64,000 bases of DNA from Lysinibacillus telephonicus (GTDB lineage Bacteria; Bacillota; Bacilli; Bacillales_A; Planococcaceae), in NCBI RefSeq assembly GCF_003966145.1, contig NZ_RXNR01000012.1, positions 1 to 64,000 of the forward strand. Reading direction: 5' to 3'. How positions within the stretch are numbered: the stretch's first letter is position 1; each line of letters starts with the position of its first letter. The position numbers were made by a program, and so were the translations under genes. This document shows positions 60,555-64,000 of this stretch, piece by piece. The notes beneath the pieces are model-generated. The model searched no databases and was not told the origin of the DNA. It saw only the letters and a program-made list of their open reading frames with translations.

Positions 60555-61622
60555 TTAGTTTAATTCATTAATAACTTGTTTAAATTTTTCTAAAAGCTCA
60601 GGTTGATCGCCGGCACCATATAATTCACTATAAGTTGCTTCTGATACATTTTTGAAAACAGCAATTTCTTCATCTGTTAGTTCGTAGTATACCGTTCCAC
60701 TATCAATAATGTTTTGACGATATTCTTCTTCTGTTGCTATTAAATTATTTCGTGCTTCTGTACGTCCATGTTCCTCAGCTTCTAAAATTAACTTTTGGGT
60801 ATCTTCACTTAATCCTTCAAACCAAGATTGGTTTGCCATAAGAATATATGTCATTGCACCATGCTTTGTATCCATAACAAATCCTTGAACTTCATGATAA
60901 TTATTTAAATAAATTGTTTGTAGTGGATTCTCTTGTCCATCAACAATTCCTTGTTGTAGACCGTTATATACTTCCGCATAAGCCATAGGAATGGCAGCTG
61001 CACCCCAAGCTTCATATTGAGAAATTAAAAGTGGTGATTCCATTACACGAATTTTTAGCCCTTCTAAATCAGATGGTGAATGAATTTCTGCATCCTTTGT
61101 AGAAATTAACTTATATCCACCCGGCCAATAACCAAGGCCTTTAAACCCTCCTTGTTCAAGAGTACCTAATATTTCTTGTCCAACTTCTCCATCTAATACT
61201 TGATACATTTTTTCAGTTTCTGTAGGTAATAAATACGGTAAATCTACAATTTTGATATCATCAACAAAAGGTGTGATAACTGAGGCAGGTTGCATAGTTA
61301 TATTAATTTCACCTATTTGTGTTGATTCTACTTGTTCACGCAAACTACCTAACTGGGAAGCAGGGAAAATGTCTACTGTAATTTTCCCACCAGATTTTTC
61401 TTCGACATATGATTTAAATGCTTCCGCACCAACATCTTCTGGACTTCCAATAGGTTGATTATGGCTAAATGTTATAGACAATTCTTCATAATCTCCTGAA
61501 ATATCTGTATTATTATCAACTGTTGAAGCTTCAGTTCTTTGTTCTTCACTTTGTTCTTGGCCACATGCAGTAATTACAAGCAATAAAATTAGTAATAAAA
61601 ATGTAAATGACAACTTTTTCAT
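60555..61622 (-). CDS. dctP: TRAP transporter substrate-binding lipoprotein DctP
   Basis: About 355 residues. Signal with lipobox VITAC, so it is anchored to the outside of the membrane. SADFASxP-like FSHNQPIGSPEDVGAEAF, the ligand-binding Arg in GLKIRVMESPL, and YNGLQQGIVDGQENPLQTI are typical. The conserved Arg salt-bridges a substrate carboxylate, which favours orotate over uncharged uracil. Start ATG 61622, after GGGGGT, drops eight residues of the longer frame. Confidence 0.92.
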   Translation of the reverse strand: MKKLSFTFLLLILLLVITACGQEQSEEQRTEASTVDNNTDISGDYEELSITFSHNQPIGSPEDVGAEAFKSYVEEKSGGKITVDIFPASQLGSLREQVESTQIGEINITMQPASVITPFVDDIKIVDLPYLLPTETEKMYQVLDGEVGQEILGTLEQGGFKGLGYWPGGYKLISTKDAEIHSPSDLEGLKIRVMESPLLISQYEAWGAAAIPMAYAEVYNGLQQGIVDGQENPLQTIYLNNYHEVQGFVMDTKHGAMTYILMANQSWFEGLSEDTQKLILEAEEHGRTEARNNLIATEEEYRQNIIDSGTVYYELTDEEIAVFKNVSEATYSELYGAGDQPELLEKFKQVINELN

Positions 61623-61649
61623 ATAATACCCCCTACTCTCATTCAAATA

Positions 61650-61666
61650 TTGGATTTAAAATCCAA
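61650..61666 (-). promoter_or_regulatory. Perfect palindrome upstream of dctP (candidate operator)
   Basis: TTGGATTT, A, AAATCCAA: 8-bp perfect arms, 28 bases upstream of the dctP start, between dctP and pucR. A likely binding site for the adjacent PucR-type regulator, by position. Confidence 0.5.
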
Positions 61667-61760
61667 CCCATAAACAAATAATAAATATTTCTTAGAATTT
61701 TTTAAATATTCTATACAACAATAAATTCTTCTTTAAATTGTCTTAATCTACAATTTTTAC

Positions 61761-63344
61761 TTACATAGATTGTCTACTTTCATGAATAATACATCCAATA
61801 TAAAACATCGTTCGATCATCTACACGCTTGAAAGATAGCCCCGTAAGTTCTTCCATTCTTTTTAAACGGTACTTTAAGGTATTAACATGTATATATAAAC
61901 AATCGGACGTTATTTTTAAACTCTCATCATGATTGAAATAACATTCTAAAGTCTTTACAAGTTCGAATCCTTTCTCATCATCAAGAATCATCAAGATGGT
62001 CTCATTATAAATATTAAGCAATTCTTCCGAAGACCCTAATTCAAAAATTAAACGCCTAGTTCCAATTTCATCATAATGAGTAATGATTCCTAACCTATTT
62101 GTTTGATTAGCAAGTTGTAATGCCTTTTCAGCCTGCTTAAAGCTTTTTTTCATGCCTACTATTCCTTTTAATTCTTGGCCTACGCCAATTACTATTGATG
62201 AAGAATGATGAATTAATAGTTTTTTTAATAATTCTTGAATTTTATCTAGTATATCTCCTTCAAGAATTGTTTTTGGTAGTGCGATTGATATACTCTCCTG
62301 GGTGAATGCAACAATTATATAATGATGAATTTTCTTGATTGCCTCTGACAACCGATATTTATTACGCTCTAAATCTTTACGGAATGCATCTATATTTTTG
62401 TAGTTTGTAATAATAAGACATTGATAGCCGATAGTCGTTGATAAATTATATTTTTTTCCCCATATTTCAATATTTCTTTGATTTAAAGATTCACTGTAAA
62501 CAATTTCTTTAAAAAAATCCGATTCATATTGTTGCTCAATATCTATTCGTACTTTTTTCTTTAAAAATTCAAATGATAAAATAGATACTGCCTTTTCAAG
62601 TAATAAAATATCCGATTCTAAATGTTCCCTATACGGTGCCCAGCTAGTAATGTTTCCATAATACTTACCATCAACTATGATTGGCGATATAACCGTTTCC
62701 AAAGAATGTACTTGTCTATTCCGTTGCATTGGCACAGGTTTTTTTATAATTAAAAGTTCCTGAATTTGTTCTTCAGTTATTGGTTGGATGTCATAGTGGT
62801 TATCACCTGTTAGGACGTAAGAAATTTCACTCTCAATCGTAAGCTCAAAATCTATAAACCTCTTTAGAGTATTCATAAAATACTCATATCCCTCAACTTC
62901 TAATGAAATTTCATTTAACATTTTCATGGCTAATTCAATCTTTTTATAATCAATTGAACTATCATTCATGATTAAATTTAATACAGGCGACATAATGTCT
63001 AAGTATTTAATTTCCTTGGGTATTAAAATTATTGGAAAGTTTAATGTATTACCGCTTTGGATAATACTCTCGGGAACTTTATTATCTAAGTAAACTGTTT
63101 TAATAGCTAATGCACTTGCATTAACTCTATCAAGCTCATAGATTAGATTAGCAATAGCATGTTCATCATCTTTTATAGCGTATAAGGATGTTAAAATAAT
63201 TTCATTTCCTTTTAACCATTTCGATACTTCTGGAACCTCCATTATTGTGATATTTTTCACATATCTATCTAAACCTTTTTCACCTGCAACTACATTACAC
63301 TTAGCTAGTCCTTCTGTATTTAACAACGTTTTCACAGCATGCAC
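61761..63344 (-). CDS. PucR family transcriptional regulator
   Basis: 527 residues. N-terminal PucR-type sensing domain (GLDRYVKNITIMEVPEVSKWL, GNEIILTSLYA) and C-terminal helix-turn-helix (LKITSDCLYIHVNTLKYRLKRMEELTGL). PucR of B. subtilis activates purine catabolism; relatives control ureide, hydantoin and amino acid use. Upstream of and same direction as the TRAP genes, it likely senses the transported compound or an intermediate. Confidence 0.88.
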   Translation of the reverse strand: MHAVKTLLNTEGLAKCNVVAGEKGLDRYVKNITIMEVPEVSKWLKGNEIILTSLYAIKDDEHAIANLIYELDRVNASALAIKTVYLDNKVPESIIQSGNTLNFPIILIPKEIKYLDIMSPVLNLIMNDSSIDYKKIELAMKMLNEISLEVEGYEYFMNTLKRFIDFELTIESEISYVLTGDNHYDIQPITEEQIQELLIIKKPVPMQRNRQVHSLETVISPIIVDGKYYGNITSWAPYREHLESDILLLEKAVSILSFEFLKKKVRIDIEQQYESDFFKEIVYSESLNQRNIEIWGKKYNLSTTIGYQCLIITNYKNIDAFRKDLERNKYRLSEAIKKIHHYIIVAFTQESISIALPKTILEGDILDKIQELLKKLLIHHSSSIVIGVGQELKGIVGMKKSFKQAEKALQLANQTNRLGIITHYDEIGTRRLIFELGSSEELLNIYNETILMILDDEKGFELVKTLECYFNHDESLKITSDCLYIHVNTLKYRLKRMEELTGLSFKRVDDRTMFYIGCIIHESRQSM

Positions 63345-63366
63345 TACTTATCATCTCCATATATAA

Positions 63367-63537
63367 TTAGTACAAATTAAATTGATTACAGATAATTGCT
63401 AAATCCACCTCTAAAATATCACAACACTTTTTCACTTCATCTTGAAAGTTAAAATCATTAGGAATAGGTAAATCGCGATTTTCTTGATAAAAACTAATTA
63501 GACCAAATAACTCTTTAATTGCTTGTTCTTTTGTCAT
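63367..63537 (-). CDS. Small hypothetical protein upstream of pucR
   Basis: 56 residues from ATG 63537 (GGTGGAG 5 bases before): TKEQAIKELFGLISFYQENR, then a Cys-Cys pair in EVKKCCDILEVDLAII. Mostly helical, acidic. No family recognised. 22 bases before pucR, so probably on the same transcript. Confidence 0.6.
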   Translation of the reverse strand: MTKEQAIKELFGLISFYQENRDLPIPNDFNFQDEVKKCCDILEVDLAIICNQFNLY

Positions 63538-63561
63538 GGTTCTCCACCTCTGATTATTCAA

Positions 63562-64000
63562 ATTTTAGAATTATTAAAATTGTCAATTTTTAATATAATA
63601 GCATAAATTTATACAATTGTATTTATATATTCGACTAATCGAATCATTCCATTAGAGATAAATTTAAGTTGATAAGGTAATTTAATCTCCCCATTCCTTT
63701 TACTACCAAGATTCCTAAATGTTTATAATTGTAGTGACTATACAAACTATATAATGGAAAAATTGTTACTTTAAAAAACAATTAATTAGTTGAACTGTCT
63801 GCAAAAAGGCAAAATAGTACACTAAATACTTACAATTAAATTTATGAGGCTCTTAATTTTAACTTTTTCGAAATAACAATGAACAATACTATTGGAGAAC
63901 TAATAACAGATTAAAACTAACAATTAAAAACCTAAAGTACTTAATTTAAAATCTACTTCTTTTTATAAGTCTTAATTAACAAAATTATGAGGTTTTAGTT
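63562..64000. other. AT-rich gap at the window end
   Basis: 439 bases with no frame that has a start and ribosome site, no clear terminator or repeat. Presumably upstream control region of the gene at 63537. Confidence 0.5.

Overview
The window is AT-rich, low-GC Gram-positive DNA from a motile bacillus. Gene order (csrA-fliW-yviE-flgL-flgK-flgN-flgM-yvyF-comFC-comFA-degV, then degU-degS, yvyE, an LCP protein and tagO) matches the Bacillus subtilis late-flagellar/comF/degSU neighbourhood. A SecA2 plus S-layer-assembly pair and a Maf/pseudaminic acid island point to the Lysinibacillus/Solibacillus side of the Planococcaceae. The genus is an inference from gene content only.

Layout. 1-357: edge of an IS21-type insertion sequence. 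0.5-4.1 kb: flaG-fliD-fliT-fliS behind a sigma-D promoter. 4.2-23.5 kb: flagellin glycosylation island with all six pseudaminic acid genes (pseB, C, H, G, I, F), a CDP-3,6-dideoxyhexose route (rfbF, G, H and an rfbJ-like reductase), GT2 and GT61 transferases, a pyruvyltransferase-family protein, a FemAB-like acyltransferase, a DUF2920 hydrolase and two Maf glycosyltransferases with a small partner. 23.5-30.1 kb: hag with a CsrA-type leader, csrA-fliW, hook-filament junction genes, flgN, flgM. 30.2-33.3 kb: comFC, comFA, degV. 33.4-39 kb: lipoprotein, a GCGTAAA repeat array, degU-degS, yvyE, LCP protein. 39.3-44.9 kb: a ydjM-like gene broken by an 8-bp duplication, tagO, a structured intergenic element, secA2 and its S-layer partner.

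The most unusual part is 44.98-52.74 kb, one apparent leftward operon. It encodes two near-identical 25-26 residue peptides (MKKxYVKPxAKKV, one residue, then CPQAIxAHV), a PqqD-like recognition protein, an MFS exporter, a CPBP membrane protease, a cysteine-desulfurase-like PLP enzyme, two intact orotidine-5'-phosphate decarboxylases of different families (one archaeal-like), a thymidylate-kinase-like protein, a nucleotidyltransferase, a cupin and a 95-residue orphan. No standard peptide-maturation enzyme (YcaO, radical SAM, lanthionine synthetase, lasso cyclase) is present. I read it as a candidate undescribed peptide-modification system linked to pyrimidine nucleotides.

53.5-63.5 kb is a catabolic locus: class 1B dihydroorotate dehydrogenase (PyrD plus PyrK), a dihydroorotase/allantoinase-family hydrolase, an M20 carbamoyl-amino-acid hydrolase, an AroM/racemase-like protein, a TRAP transporter and a PucR regulator. 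The set fits uptake and reductive breakdown of orotate to dihydroorotate, carbamoyl-aspartate and aspartate. The last 440 bases hold no recognisable gene.
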